Part shown: piece after piece, positions 1 to 6,628 of the stretch | Numbering within the stretch: position 1 is the stretch's first letter | Layout: each line of letters opens with the position of its first letter | Assembly: GCA_011525185.1 (NCBI GenBank) | Contig: WTIQ01000103.1 | Span: forward strand, 1-12,864 | Reading direction: 5' to 3' | Source: Paracoccaceae bacterium | GTDB taxonomy: Bacteria > Pseudomonadota > Alphaproteobacteria > Rhodobacterales > Rhodobacteraceae | Length of the DNA stretch: 12,864 nucleotides | Translations under genes and position numbers: made by a program | Notes under the pieces: generated by a model | Seen by the model: the letters and a program-made list of their open reading frames with translations, nothing else | Told to the model about the DNA's origin: nothing | Databases searched by the model: none

Positions 1-438
1 GTTCAGAGAATACTACCACACCGCTATCCGTTTTTATTGGTGGACCGCGTGATCGACATTGATGGGACATCGTCCGCGGTCGGTCTGAAAAACGTCACAT
101 TTAACGAGCCTCATTTCCAAGGGCACTTTCCTGGGGCACCAATTATGCCAGGTGTGACCATTGTCGAAGCAATGGCACAAACTTCGGCTGTGATGCTGGG
201 GATTTCACTTGATCTTATCGATAAGGATCTGCTGGTCTATTTTATGGCCATTGATAAATGTAAGTTCCGCCGAAAGGTCGTCCCAGGGGATGTTTTGGAG
301 CTTAACGTCAAGACACTCAGGGGAAAACCTGGCGGCAAGGTTTGGAAATTCTCGGGCGTAGCCACAGTAGAAGGCGATATGGCGGCAGAAGCTGAATTTA
401 CTGCTATGATGGATTTGAGCAAGGATCAATCGGCGTGA
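1..438 (+). CDS. fabZ: 3-hydroxyacyl-ACP dehydratase FabZ (5' partial)
   Basis: FabZ dehydrates (3R)-3-hydroxyacyl-ACP to trans-2-enoyl-ACP in fatty acid synthesis and competes with LpxA and LpxD for hydroxyacyl-ACP. The frame is open from base 1, reading VQRILPHRYPFLLVDR, the usual FabZ N-terminus, so the true start lies upstream of the window. About 145 residues are visible against a usual 145-155, so only a few are missing. The hot-dog fold active site is intact: GHFPGAPIMPG carries the catalytic His (window residue 42), and VEAMAQ carries the catalytic Glu (residue 56); the 14-residue spacing matches E. coli FabZ H54/E68. The stop TGA overlaps the lpxA GTG start by 4 bases, implying translational coupling in the lipid A operon. 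An internal TTG at 37 is a leucine codon within the conserved domain, not the start. The identification is secure. Confidence 0.96.
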   Translation, partial: VQRILPHRYPFLLVDRVIDIDGTSSAVGLKNVTFNEPHFQGHFPGAPIMPGVTIVEAMAQTSAVMLGISLDLIDKDLLVYFMAIDKCKFRRKVVPGDVLELNVKTLRGKPGGKVWKFSGVATVEGDMAAEAEFTAMMDLSKDQSA

Positions 439-1226
439 GCGCGACCGATATTCACCCAAGCGCCATCGTAGAAGACGGTGCAGAGATTGGCTCTGGCTGT
501 CGAATAGGTCCGTTTTGTCACGTGGGGGCAGATGTGAAGCTGGCCTCTGGTGTGCATCTCAAGAGCCACGTGGTGGTCTGTGGGGATACTGAAATTGGGG
601 AAGACACAGTTGTGTTTCCCTTCTCCGTTTTGGGTGAAATACCGCAAGACCTCAAGTTTAAGGGTGAACCAGCCAAGCTGATCATTGGCGCGCGCAATCG
701 CATACGTGAGCATGTGACAATGAACTCTGGTACAGAAGGGGGCGGTGGCGTCACCAAAGTGGGCGACGATGGCTTATTTATGGCGGGCTGTCATGTTGCT
801 CATGATGCACAGGTGGCTGATCGTGTTATCCTTGTGAACAATGTGGCCGTTGGAGGACATGTCATTATCGAAGATGACGTGATTGTTGGCGGTCTCTCTG
901 GTATCCATCAATTCGTGCGCATTGGTCGCGGGGCTATTATCGGTGCGGTGACCATGGTTGCAAAAGATGTGATTCCCTATGGACTTGTTCAGGCGCCTCG
1001 TGGTGAATTGGACGGTTTAAACCTTGTGGGGCTAAAACGAAAAGGCGTGCCTCGGCAGGATATTATGGCGTTACGAGCCGCTATTCAAATGCTGGCACAG
1101 GGAGAGGGGACGTTTCAAGAACGTGCGCTGCGCTTGGGAGATGACTCAGAGAGCGAATATGTGCGCAGGATCGTTGAATTTGTCACCTCTCATTCAGATC
1201 GTTCGTTTATGACCCCAGGGCAATAG
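435..1226 (+). CDS. lpxA: UDP-N-acetylglucosamine O-acyltransferase LpxA
   Basis: LpxA is a cytoplasmic trimer that transfers a 3-hydroxyacyl chain from ACP to the 3-OH of UDP-GlcNAc, the first step of lipid A synthesis. The 263 residues match the family length (E. coli 262). The N-terminal part is a left-handed beta-helix of hexapeptide repeats (about residues 7-185, for example IHPSAIVEDGAEIG), followed by a helical C-terminus with the NLVGLKRKGV segment. GCHVAHDAQV holds the catalytic His, H123, equivalent to E. coli H125, with a second conserved His at 120. IREHVTMNSGT and GIHQFVRIG are also family landmarks. The start is GTG at 435, overlapping the fabZ stop in GTGA; translation by re-initiation is likely. 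A171 falls where E. coli has G173, the position that sets acyl-chain length. Confident assignment. Confidence 0.97.
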   Translation: MSATDIHPSAIVEDGAEIGSGCRIGPFCHVGADVKLASGVHLKSHVVVCGDTEIGEDTVVFPFSVLGEIPQDLKFKGEPAKLIIGARNRIREHVTMNSGTEGGGGVTKVGDDGLFMAGCHVAHDAQVADRVILVNNVAVGGHVIIEDDVIVGGLSGIHQFVRIGRGAIIGAVTMVAKDVIPYGLVQAPRGELDGLNLVGLKRKGVPRQDIMALRAAIQMLAQGEGTFQERALRLGDDSESEYVRRIVEFVTSHSDRSFMTPGQ

Positions 1227-1227
1227 G

Positions 1228-2046
1228 ATGAGCGCCGATATTGCAATATTGGCGGGCAGCGGTAGCCTCCCAGAGGCCGTGCATCAGGCGCTTCCAGAGG
1301 CTTGGATCGTCACATTCGAAGGGGTTCCTGTCTCTATTTCTGCTTCAAATCATACAATAAGCGCGCGATTTGAGAAACTAGGGTCAATCTTTAACGATCT
1401 ACGTGCAAAGGGGGTCACGCGTCTTGTTTTGGCAGGAGCAATGGCGCGTCCTCAGCTTGATCCGTCACAGCTTGATCCATTTATGCTGTCGATACTGCCA
1501 TCGCTCATGGAAAAACTATCCTCTGGTGACGACACGCTTCTGCGATATGTCATTCATCTCTTTGAGACAGAGGGCTTTGCGATTGTCCCTGCCTCTGATG
1601 TTGTAGGTAATTTGCTGATGCCACAGGGGCCATTGGTCGGGAAAATGGACGATTATATCCCTAGCGACCTTGTGAAAGCTGACCGTATTTTGAGTGTCAC
1701 AGCCGAATTGGATATTGGGCAGGCCGTGGTGGTAGAGCAGGGGGCTGTGCTTGGGGTGGAGACGCTGCAAGGCACTGACGCCCTTTTAGGGAATGTGGCT
1801 GGCACTTCAAAGCAATTGCGGCCGTTTTGGGGGCGCGGTATTCTCGTCAAAAGGCCGAAAATAGGGCAAGATTTACGTATTGACATGCCAGCCCTTGGAC
1901 CAAAAACCGTTGAGGCAGCAGCTCAGGCAGGCTTGACTGCAATTATTGCGACGCCTCATCACGTTTTGCTCTTAGAGCGGGAAAAGACGCTCGATCTAGC
2001 CCGTGCGCTACAAATCGCCATTCTTGGCGTGGATTCGCAGTCATGA
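1228..2046 (+). CDS. lpxI: UDP-2,3-diacylglucosamine pyrophosphatase LpxI (DUF1009)
   Basis: LpxI hydrolyses UDP-2,3-diacylglucosamine to lipid X (2,3-diacylglucosamine 1-phosphate) and UMP. It is the alphaproteobacterial replacement for LpxH, to which it is unrelated, and no lpxH-like gene is visible here. The 272 residues match the family length. Visible landmarks are the N-terminal LAGSGSLP (8-15), VTRLVLAGAM (63-72), GTD (182-184), KRPKIGQDLRIDMPALGP (208-225) and a C-terminal AGLTAIIATP. D219 in the RIDMP motif probably corresponds to the catalytic Asp225 of Caulobacter LpxI; I infer this from motif similarity only. The ATG starts one base after the lpxA stop, with an AGGG-type ribosome site inside the end of lpxA, and its own stop overlaps the lpxB start. 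The position between lpxA and lpxB supports the function strongly. Confidence 0.95.
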   Translation: MSADIAILAGSGSLPEAVHQALPEAWIVTFEGVPVSISASNHTISARFEKLGSIFNDLRAKGVTRLVLAGAMARPQLDPSQLDPFMLSILPSLMEKLSSGDDTLLRYVIHLFETEGFAIVPASDVVGNLLMPQGPLVGKMDDYIPSDLVKADRILSVTAELDIGQAVVVEQGAVLGVETLQGTDALLGNVAGTSKQLRPFWGRGILVKRPKIGQDLRIDMPALGPKTVEAAAQAGLTAIIATPHHVLLLEREKTLDLARALQIAILGVDSQS

Positions 2047-3236
2047 AGGTGTTTATTGTAGCGGGCGAAGCCTCTGGTGACCTTTTAGGGGCCGCCTTGA
2101 TGCGTGGTTTGTCGCAGCTCTTGGAAGAGCCCCCAGAGTTCATAGGCGTAGGAGGGGAGGAGATGCTATCAGAGGGACTGTCCTCGCTCTTTCCTATGCA
2201 CGAAATTTCGATCATGGGCATCAGTGAGATTTTGTCAAATTACATGTCTTTGCGCAAACGTATTCGACAGACGGCCCGCGCGGTTCTGGACGAAAAACCT
2301 GATGTTTTAATTACAGTTGATTTGCCCGAATTTAATCTCAGGGTCGCGGAGCGTGTTCGAAAACAGAGCCATATTCCGATCGTGCATTATGTCGCTCCCA
2401 CGGTCTGGGCGTGGAGGCCAAAACGGGCGGCCCATATGGCAAAGTTTGTGGATCATGTTTTGGCGCTGTTTCCCTTTGAGCCGCGATACATGCGTGAGGC
2501 GGGCATGAGTTGTGATTTTGTGGGACACCCGATTGCTCAGTATCCTGTTGCCAGCGAGGCGGATGCCGCAATTTTTCGGGAGGATTTTGATCTCTCTGAC
2601 GATCCGATCATACTCTGCTTGCCAGGATCACGACGCTCTGAAGTTAAGCGGCTCACACCAATTTTTACTCAAGCCTTGAGTGCCATAAGAGAACGGCATC
2701 CGAATATTCAGTTTGTCATGCCGCTTGCGCCTGCTGTTGCTGCCGAAGTGAATTTGATCCTCTCAATATTTGATTTAGAGGTTAAAGTCATTGATCCCAG
2801 AGATATCTCTCCTGCTCTTGCTCAATCTTACAAAAGGGCTGCATTCAACGCGGCGGATATTGCCTTGGCTGCATCTGGGACGGTGTCATTGGAATTGGCT
2901 GCAAATTCAGTGCCTATGGTTATTGGGTATGATATGGGATGGCTGTCACGCCAAATCATCGGCAGAATGGTGAAAACCGATACAGTGACGCTGGTCAATC
3001 TGGTGTCTGAGACCCGTCATATTCAGGAATATATTGGCCCCAAATGCACAGCTTCTAATCTGACAGAGGCTATTCTAGACGTGATGCGTGCACCAAATGA
3101 GCAAATCAAAGCGATGGAAACGACGCTGGCACGGCTTGGCCGAGACGAGGAAGCGCCAGGCTTGCGGGCTGCGCGTTCTGTCGTTGGATTTTTAAATCAA
3201 AATGGGCAACAGACAAGCGAGCCAATTCGCATATAG
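2043..3236 (+). CDS. lpxB: Lipid A disaccharide synthase LpxB
   Basis: LpxB (glycosyltransferase family 19) joins lipid X and UDP-2,3-diacylglucosamine into the beta-1',6-linked lipid A disaccharide at the inner face of the cytoplasmic membrane. The 397 residues are close to the family norm (E. coli 382). Family motifs appear in order: VAGEASGDLLGA (6-17), LITVDLPEFNLRVA (89-102, with the functionally important Asp at 93), HYVAPTVWAWRPKRA (115-129), GHPIAQYP (161-168), CLPGSRRSEV (192-201) and ALAASGTVSLELA toward the C-terminus. The ATG overlaps the lpxI stop in ATGA, giving a coupled lpxA-lpxI-lpxB unit. The gene is the last of the plus-strand operon. I see no clear terminator before the convergent gene, whose stop codon lies only five bases beyond the end of lpxB. 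Confidence 0.97.
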   Translation: MKVFIVAGEASGDLLGAALMRGLSQLLEEPPEFIGVGGEEMLSEGLSSLFPMHEISIMGISEILSNYMSLRKRIRQTARAVLDEKPDVLITVDLPEFNLRVAERVRKQSHIPIVHYVAPTVWAWRPKRAAHMAKFVDHVLALFPFEPRYMREAGMSCDFVGHPIAQYPVASEADAAIFREDFDLSDDPIILCLPGSRRSEVKRLTPIFTQALSAIRERHPNIQFVMPLAPAVAAEVNLILSIFDLEVKVIDPRDISPALAQSYKRAAFNAADIALAASGTVSLELAANSVPMVIGYDMGWLSRQIIGRMVKTDTVTLVNLVSETRHIQEYIGPKCTASNLTEAILDVMRAPNEQIKAMETTLARLGRDEEAPGLRAARSVVGFLNQNGQQTSEPIRI

Positions 3237-3241
3237 CTTGT

Positions 3242-3808
3242 TTATGGATTGACGGCAGGCAAGGAATTAAAGGCCTTTGTAAACCCGCTTAGAGACATCC
3301 CAAAGCGGATTGGGGTTTGCGGCCGGGCAATATGCAACACTGTAATACCTGCGACATCACCTTTCTTCAGTGTTTCAACTTCCTCTGCGGTCATACCAAT
3401 GCGCACATAGCATCCTACCTCATTGCAAAAGCTGTAGGGATATTGCTTGGTCGTGTCCTCATCATAGGTAATCGTCAAAGGCGCGGTTAAAAGCGTTTCC
3501 AATGGAACGACCAAATTAGCGCCCGCTGCGGCGGGTTGGCCCTCTGGGAGCTTAAAGAGGGAAATTTCACTCATGGGTTGGTTTTGCTCATTGAGCAACA
3601 GTTGCTTCATTTCACAGGGGTCTTTCCCATCCGCTGATCTGATGCAGTGCACCGTCCAATCGTTAAATTTATTCGCAACATATGGTTCCCCAACTTCGGG
3701 AAGATCAAGCGGTACCCCAAGTGAGAGCGTATCCGCCTCTTGTTGCGCAGATGCGAGCGACGTCACGCTTAAGCTCAATATCATGCTGCATAAGATTGCT
3801 CGTATCAT
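3242..3808 (-). CDS. IalB-family (invasion-associated locus B) periplasmic protein
   Basis: This 188-residue protein matches the invasion-associated locus B family, widespread in alphaproteobacteria. It was named from Bartonella, but its role in free-living relatives is not well defined. Residues 1-21 form a signal peptide (MIRAILCSMILSLSVTSLASA, cleavage likely after ASA), so the mature protein should be periplasmic or outer-membrane associated. Four cysteines in the mature part, C55, C65, C128 and C133 (VHC, DPC, FCNEVGC), are placed to form two disulfides, as expected for this family. The region from GEPYVANKFNDWTVHC to IRFGMSLSGFTKAFNSL is the usual core and C-terminus. The ATG is preceded by a good AGAGGG ribosome site and an A-rich leader. 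It is convergent with lpxB. Family assignment is firm; the function is unknown. Confidence 0.88.
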   Translation of the reverse strand: MIRAILCSMILSLSVTSLASAQQEADTLSLGVPLDLPEVGEPYVANKFNDWTVHCIRSADGKDPCEMKQLLLNEQNQPMSEISLFKLPEGQPAAAGANLVVPLETLLTAPLTITYDEDTTKQYPYSFCNEVGCYVRIGMTAEEVETLKKGDVAGITVLHIARPQTPIRFGMSLSGFTKAFNSLPAVNP

Positions 3809-3935
3809 CGCGGGACCCTCTTTTTATTTTTCTTTTGTCTAACATATATTTCAGCCGCGAACAGCGCTTTGAATGAAGAGAGCATGGGTCGGATTTTGTT
3901 TGCCTATAGTGGCCGCCCGCACAGCTGCCACCCCC

Positions 3936-3966
3936 AAAAGCAAAAGGAACCCGCTAAGGTTCCCTT
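3936..3966 (-). terminator. Probable intrinsic terminator (minus strand)
   Basis: Arms GGAACC (3946-3951) and GGTTCC (3958-3963) form a perfect 6-bp stem with a 6-base loop, extendable by one G-U and two A-U pairs on the minus strand. Read on the minus strand, it is followed by TTTT, GC, TTTT. The plus strand has no T-run after the stem. It would stop minus-strand transcripts before the ialB-like gene. The broken T-run makes it weaker than the hairpin at 4072-4099. Confidence 0.5.
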
Positions 3967-4071
3967 CACAAAAGTTGTTCTCCCCATCGGACAGGCCGAT
4001 TTATGGCGAAACGCTAGTAAATCAAGTTTTGCTGGTCAACAGTAAAAACACAATTTTGTCAAATTCATTTG

Positions 4072-4099
4072 AAAAAAAGGCCGCGAACAAGCGCGGCCT
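4072..4099 (-). terminator. Strong intrinsic terminator (minus strand)
   Basis: Arms GGCCGCG (4079-4085) and CGCGGCC (4092-4098) form a perfect GC-rich 7-bp stem, extendable to 8 bp by an A-T pair, with a 6-base loop. On the minus strand the stem is followed at once by seven T (4078 to 4072). This is the standard Rho-independent terminator layout, and it works only for minus-strand transcription; the plus strand has TAGTCC after the stem. No minus-strand protein gene lies directly upstream of it, which points to a small RNA. Confidence 0.75.
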
Positions 4100-4121
4100 A
4101 GTCCAACAGGGAGGAAGTCTG

Positions 4122-4143
4122 CCATATATCGTTACGTATATGG
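4122..4143. repeat. Inverted repeat, CCATATA / TATATGG
   Basis: Perfect 7-base arms at 4122-4128 and 4137-4143 are separated by 8 bases; two more C-G pairs are possible inside if one T is bulged. It may be the 5' stem-loop of the candidate minus-strand small RNA. It could instead be an operator, since it lies about 30 bases upstream of a possible -10 box for the HerA-like gene. Confidence 0.5.
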
Positions 4144-4194
4144 CCCTTCCATCGTTGCACGGGAAAGTTAATATACTGTGATTGGTAGGGTTCG

Positions 4195-5750
4195 ATGCGG
4201 GAAGAAGTCATGCAAGGGACAATTTTTGTAGGGGGTGGAGGTGAAAATTATGCAACTCCACAGCGAGTTGCGCTTGAATATGCAAATCGGCACGGCTTGA
4301 TTGCTGGTGCAACTGGCACAGGTAAGACCGTTACGCTCCAAATTCTGGCAGAAGAGTTTTCCCGCGCTGGCGTGCCAGTCTTCTTGTCGGATGTAAAAGG
4401 CGATTTGTCTGGCTTGGCAAAAGCAGGATCAGAAGTCACAAATTGCATGCAGCATTCACCAAGCGAGCCGCTGCTATTGGATTGCAAGATTTCACCTATG
4501 AACAATTTCCGTGTGTCTTTTGGGATATTTTTGGCAAAGACGGTCATCCAGTTCGCACGACCGTCTCCGAAATGGGACCTTTGTTGCTCTCGCAGCTCCT
4601 TGAATTGACAGAGACGCAAGAGGGGATTCTAAATATTGCCTTCCGCTTGGCGGATGAGCAGGGAATGGCGATTTTGGATATCAAAGATTTGCAAACGCTC
4701 TTGGTTTGGCTTGGCGAAAATCGCAAGGCTATTTCTCTTAGATATGGCAATATTTCAGTGCAATCGATCGGCGCAATTCAGAGACGTTTCTTGGTTTTAG
4801 AAAATCAGGGTGCGGCCCAGTTTTTAGGAGAACCAGCGCTTGAGCTTACGGATATGATCCGCACTGACGCACAGGGGCGCGGTCAGGTCAATATTCTGGC
4901 AGCACACAAGCTAATGTCAGCACCACGTCTTTATGCAAGTTTTCTTTTGTGGCTGCTCTCCGAGTTATTTGAAACGCTGCCAGAAGTCGGAGATCCTGAT
5001 AAACCCAAGCTTGTCTTTTTCTTTGACGAAGCACATCTCTTGTTTGACGATGCGCCCAAGGCTCTCGTTGACAAAGTGGAGCAAGTTGCGCGTCTCATCC
5101 GTTCCAAAGGGGTCGGGGTTTATTTTGTAACGCAAAACCCAGCTGATATTCCCGAGGATATTTTGGGACAACTGGGCAATCGCATTCAACATGCCCCTCG
5201 CGCCTATACAGCAAAAGATCAGCGTGCACTGAGGCTGGCCGCAGAGACCTATCGCGAAAATCCACGTTTTTCTGTTGAACAGGCTATTTTAGAAGTTGGA
5301 GTCGGCGAGGCTGTGACATCATTTCTAGAAAAGAAGGGTGTGCCAGGTATTGTCGAGCGCACCCTCATCCGCCCACCGTCTTCACAGCTTGGGCCCATCA
5401 CCGCCGCGGAGCGTAAAGCGGTGATATCAGCTTCTGAGTTCTCGCGGAAATATGACACAGCGGTGGATAGTCATTCTGCCTATGAAATTTTGCAAGACAG
5501 AATGAAAAGAGTAGCCGAGGAAGGCCAACAAAACGAGATCGAAGAGGCCCATGCCCCTTTGCATAAGCGTGAGTTTAATACAGCTCGGCGTTATTCAGGA
5601 ATGCGTGTTGGACGTGGACAGAGTCGACGCTATGGACAACAGGAGAGCGTAGGCTCTGCGCTCTCGCAGGCTCTGGTCAAAGAGCTGAAAGGCACCACAG
5701 AACGGCGCATTATTCGTGGCGTGCTGGGGAGCTTCTTTAAGGGGCGTTAA
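4195..5750 (+). pseudogene. HerA-like ATPase (DUF853 family), interrupted by a frameshift
   Basis: The gene encodes a HerA/FtsK-type P-loop ATPase of the DUF853 family, proteins of about 500 residues with no settled cellular role. The N-terminal part (4195-4434) gives RHGLIAGATGTGKTVTLQIL with Walker A GATGTGKT (residues 38-45) and DVKGDLSGLAKAGSE. The frame then changes: the homologous sequence resumes in the -1 frame as SHKLHAAFTKRAA from 4434 and runs to the TAA at 5748-5750, with Walker B LVFFFDEAH at 5010-5036 and VGVYFVTQNPADIPEDILGQ. Continuing in the first frame ends at a TGA at 4606-4608. Adding one base would give about 518 residues. ATG at 4195 and ATG at 4210 are both possible starts; the second, beginning MQGTIFVGGGG, fits the family better. 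No other stop interrupts the remainder, so the lesion is recent or a sequencing error. Confidence 0.85.
4429..4436 (+). other. Site of the apparent one-base deletion in the HerA-like gene
   Basis: The first frame reads TCA-GAA-GTC here, but the conserved protein needs TCA-GAA-AGT-CAC-AAA (Ser-Glu-Ser-His-Lys). Loss of one A from GAAA to GAA explains the shift exactly. No canonical X-XXY-YYZ slippery heptamer sits at this point, so programmed frameshifting is not indicated. Confidence 0.75.
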
Positions 5751-6628
5751 TCTGTGCGCGAGCGGCCTCGTTTTTCAAAACGGGGCAACATGGCTGAAAA
5801 ATCCTGACCGCGTCCATCTTCTTTATTTACGAATTGCTCATAGAGTTCTTTGGCTCTTGCCCCCATTGGCGTGTCCGCATCGACGAGTTCTGCGGCCTCT
5901 TGGCTCAGTGTCAAATCTTTAAGCATCAAATCGGCAGAAAAACCTGGTTTATAGTCATTGTCTGCGGGTGATTGGGGGCCGATGCCTGAGGCAGGGCAAT
6001 AGGCGTTCATGCTCCAGCTATATCCCGAAGAGGTGCTGACGACGTCGAACATCGATTGGCGATCCAGCCCAAGTTTATCGGCCAGCGCAAAGGCTTCGCA
6101 GGTGGCGATCATCGTCGCGCCAAGGATCATATTATTGCAGATTTTTGCCGCCTGACCGCTGCCAGAGCTGCCGCAGAGGACCGCTTTTTGCCCCATCACA
6201 TCAAAGAGGGGCTGGGCTTTTTGGAAGGCGGTCTCTGATCCCCCGACCATAAAGGTCAGCGTTCCAGCGCTTGCGCCCCCAACGCCTCCTGAGACAGGAG
6301 CGTCGAGTGGTAAAACGGAGTGTTCTTCGGCGCTCTCTGCCACCAGACGCGCACTTGCCACATCCACCGTGGAACAATCCAGAAAGACGCTCCCCGCCTC
6401 CAACTCTGGGAGCACTTCTGCGGCAACAGATTGCAAGATTGCACCATTTGGCAGCATCGTGATGACGACATCCTGTCCTCGAACCGCTTCTGTCACCGTC
6501 GTTGCGACGCTCACGCCTTGTGTCTCAACGGGCTGCGTGTCAAAGCCAGTGACGTCATATCCCGCCTTTGCCAAGTTCTCCGCCATCGGCCGACCCATAT
6601 TTCCAAGTCCGATAAAACCGATTTTCAT
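5747..6628 (-). CDS. mmsB: 3-hydroxyisobutyrate dehydrogenase
   Basis: This enzyme oxidises 3-hydroxyisobutyrate to methylmalonate semialdehyde with NAD+ in valine degradation. The 293 residues match the family length. The N-terminal Rossmann fold has GFIGLGNMGRPMAENL with GLGNMG at 7-12, and D30 after the second strand fits NAD preference. The substrate-binding motif LDAPVSGGVGGASAGTLTFM is at 108-127. The catalytic lysine is K162 in GQAAKICNNMILG, with N166 on the same helix. GFSADLMLKDL (229-239) carries the conserved Lys near the cofactor. Its ATG overlaps the stop of the upstream hydrolase in ATGA, and the other two genes of the set act on the preceding valine intermediates, which favours this over other beta-hydroxyacid dehydrogenases. 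Its stop shares a TTAA with the convergent HerA-like gene. The C-terminal tail KRGRSRTD is basic. Confidence 0.93.
   Translation of the reverse strand: MKIGFIGLGNMGRPMAENLAKAGYDVTGFDTQPVETQGVSVATTVTEAVRGQDVVITMLPNGAILQSVAAEVLPELEAGSVFLDCSTVDVASARLVAESAEEHSVLPLDAPVSGGVGGASAGTLTFMVGGSETAFQKAQPLFDVMGQKAVLCGSSGSGQAAKICNNMILGATMIATCEAFALADKLGLDRQSMFDVVSTSSGYSWSMNAYCPASGIGPQSPADNDYKPGFSADLMLKDLTLSQEAAELVDADTPMGARAKELYEQFVNKEDGRGQDFSAMLPRFEKRGRSRTD

Larger units (their letters stand above)
4072..4162 (-). ncRNA. Candidate trans-acting small RNA with anti-Shine-Dalgarno region
   Basis: Read on the minus strand, this stretch has the layout of an Hfq-type bacterial small RNA. First comes a 5' stem-loop with arms CCATATA/TATATGG (4143-4137 and 4128-4122), which may extend through GGAAG (4150-4146) pairing with CTTCC (4117-4113). 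Next is a CU-rich linker (complement of 4101-4117) reading CTTCCTCCCTGTTGGAC, and then the strong terminator with seven U. The linker contains CUCCC, complementary to ribosome binding sites such as GGGAG. AbcR-type and CcsR-type alphaproteobacterial small RNAs use comparable CU-rich seeds. The 5' end is a guess from a TATATT box (complement of 4170-4175); no good -35 box was found at 16-18 bases. I cannot name a known family. Its existence and extent are inferred from structure. Confidence 0.42.
3809..4194. other. Intergenic region between divergent genes, with regulatory structure
   Basis: This 386-base gap separates the minus-strand ialB-like gene from the plus-strand HerA-like gene. An open frame at 3873-4181 has no recognisable protein character, no good ribosome site, and runs through both hairpins, so I do not call it a gene. 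The gap holds two hairpins followed by T-runs on the minus strand (3936-3966 and 4072-4099), a small hairpin at 3986-4000, a long inverted repeat at 4122-4143, and a TATACT box at 4172-4177 that may be the -10 of the HerA-like gene (no convincing -35 at normal spacing). The 3809-3870 part is an A-rich leader for the ialB-like gene on the minus strand. Two minus-strand terminators with no protein gene feeding them suggest small non-coding transcripts. Confidence 0.6.

Noticed and set aside
4100..4130. SRP RNA-like tetraloop region (GGAGGAAG resembling GGAAGGAAGCAG)
   Set aside because: Only a few bases match; the conserved SRP RNA core and its pairing partners are absent on either strand.
4155..4177. 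Promoter TTGCAC / TATACT for the HerA-like gene
   Set aside because: The two hexamers are only 11 bases apart, too close for a sigma-70-type promoter. TATACT alone remains a possible -10.
3873..4181. 102-codon plus-strand open frame in the intergenic gap
   Set aside because: The product has no recognisable family, signal or membrane pattern. It runs through both terminator-like hairpins and the inverted repeat, and has no good ribosome site. A non-coding explanation fits better.
4411..4436. Programmed -1 ribosomal frameshift in the HerA-like gene
   Set aside because: The GCA-AAA-GCA stretch is not an X-XXY-YYZ slippery heptamer in the right phase, and no strong downstream structure was seen. 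A missing A restores family sequence exactly.
4443..5750. A separate 435-codon gene starting at TTG 4443
   Set aside because: It begins in the middle of a conserved family segment and lacks the P-loop, which is found immediately upstream in the other frame. It is the rest of the frameshifted ATPase, not an independent gene.
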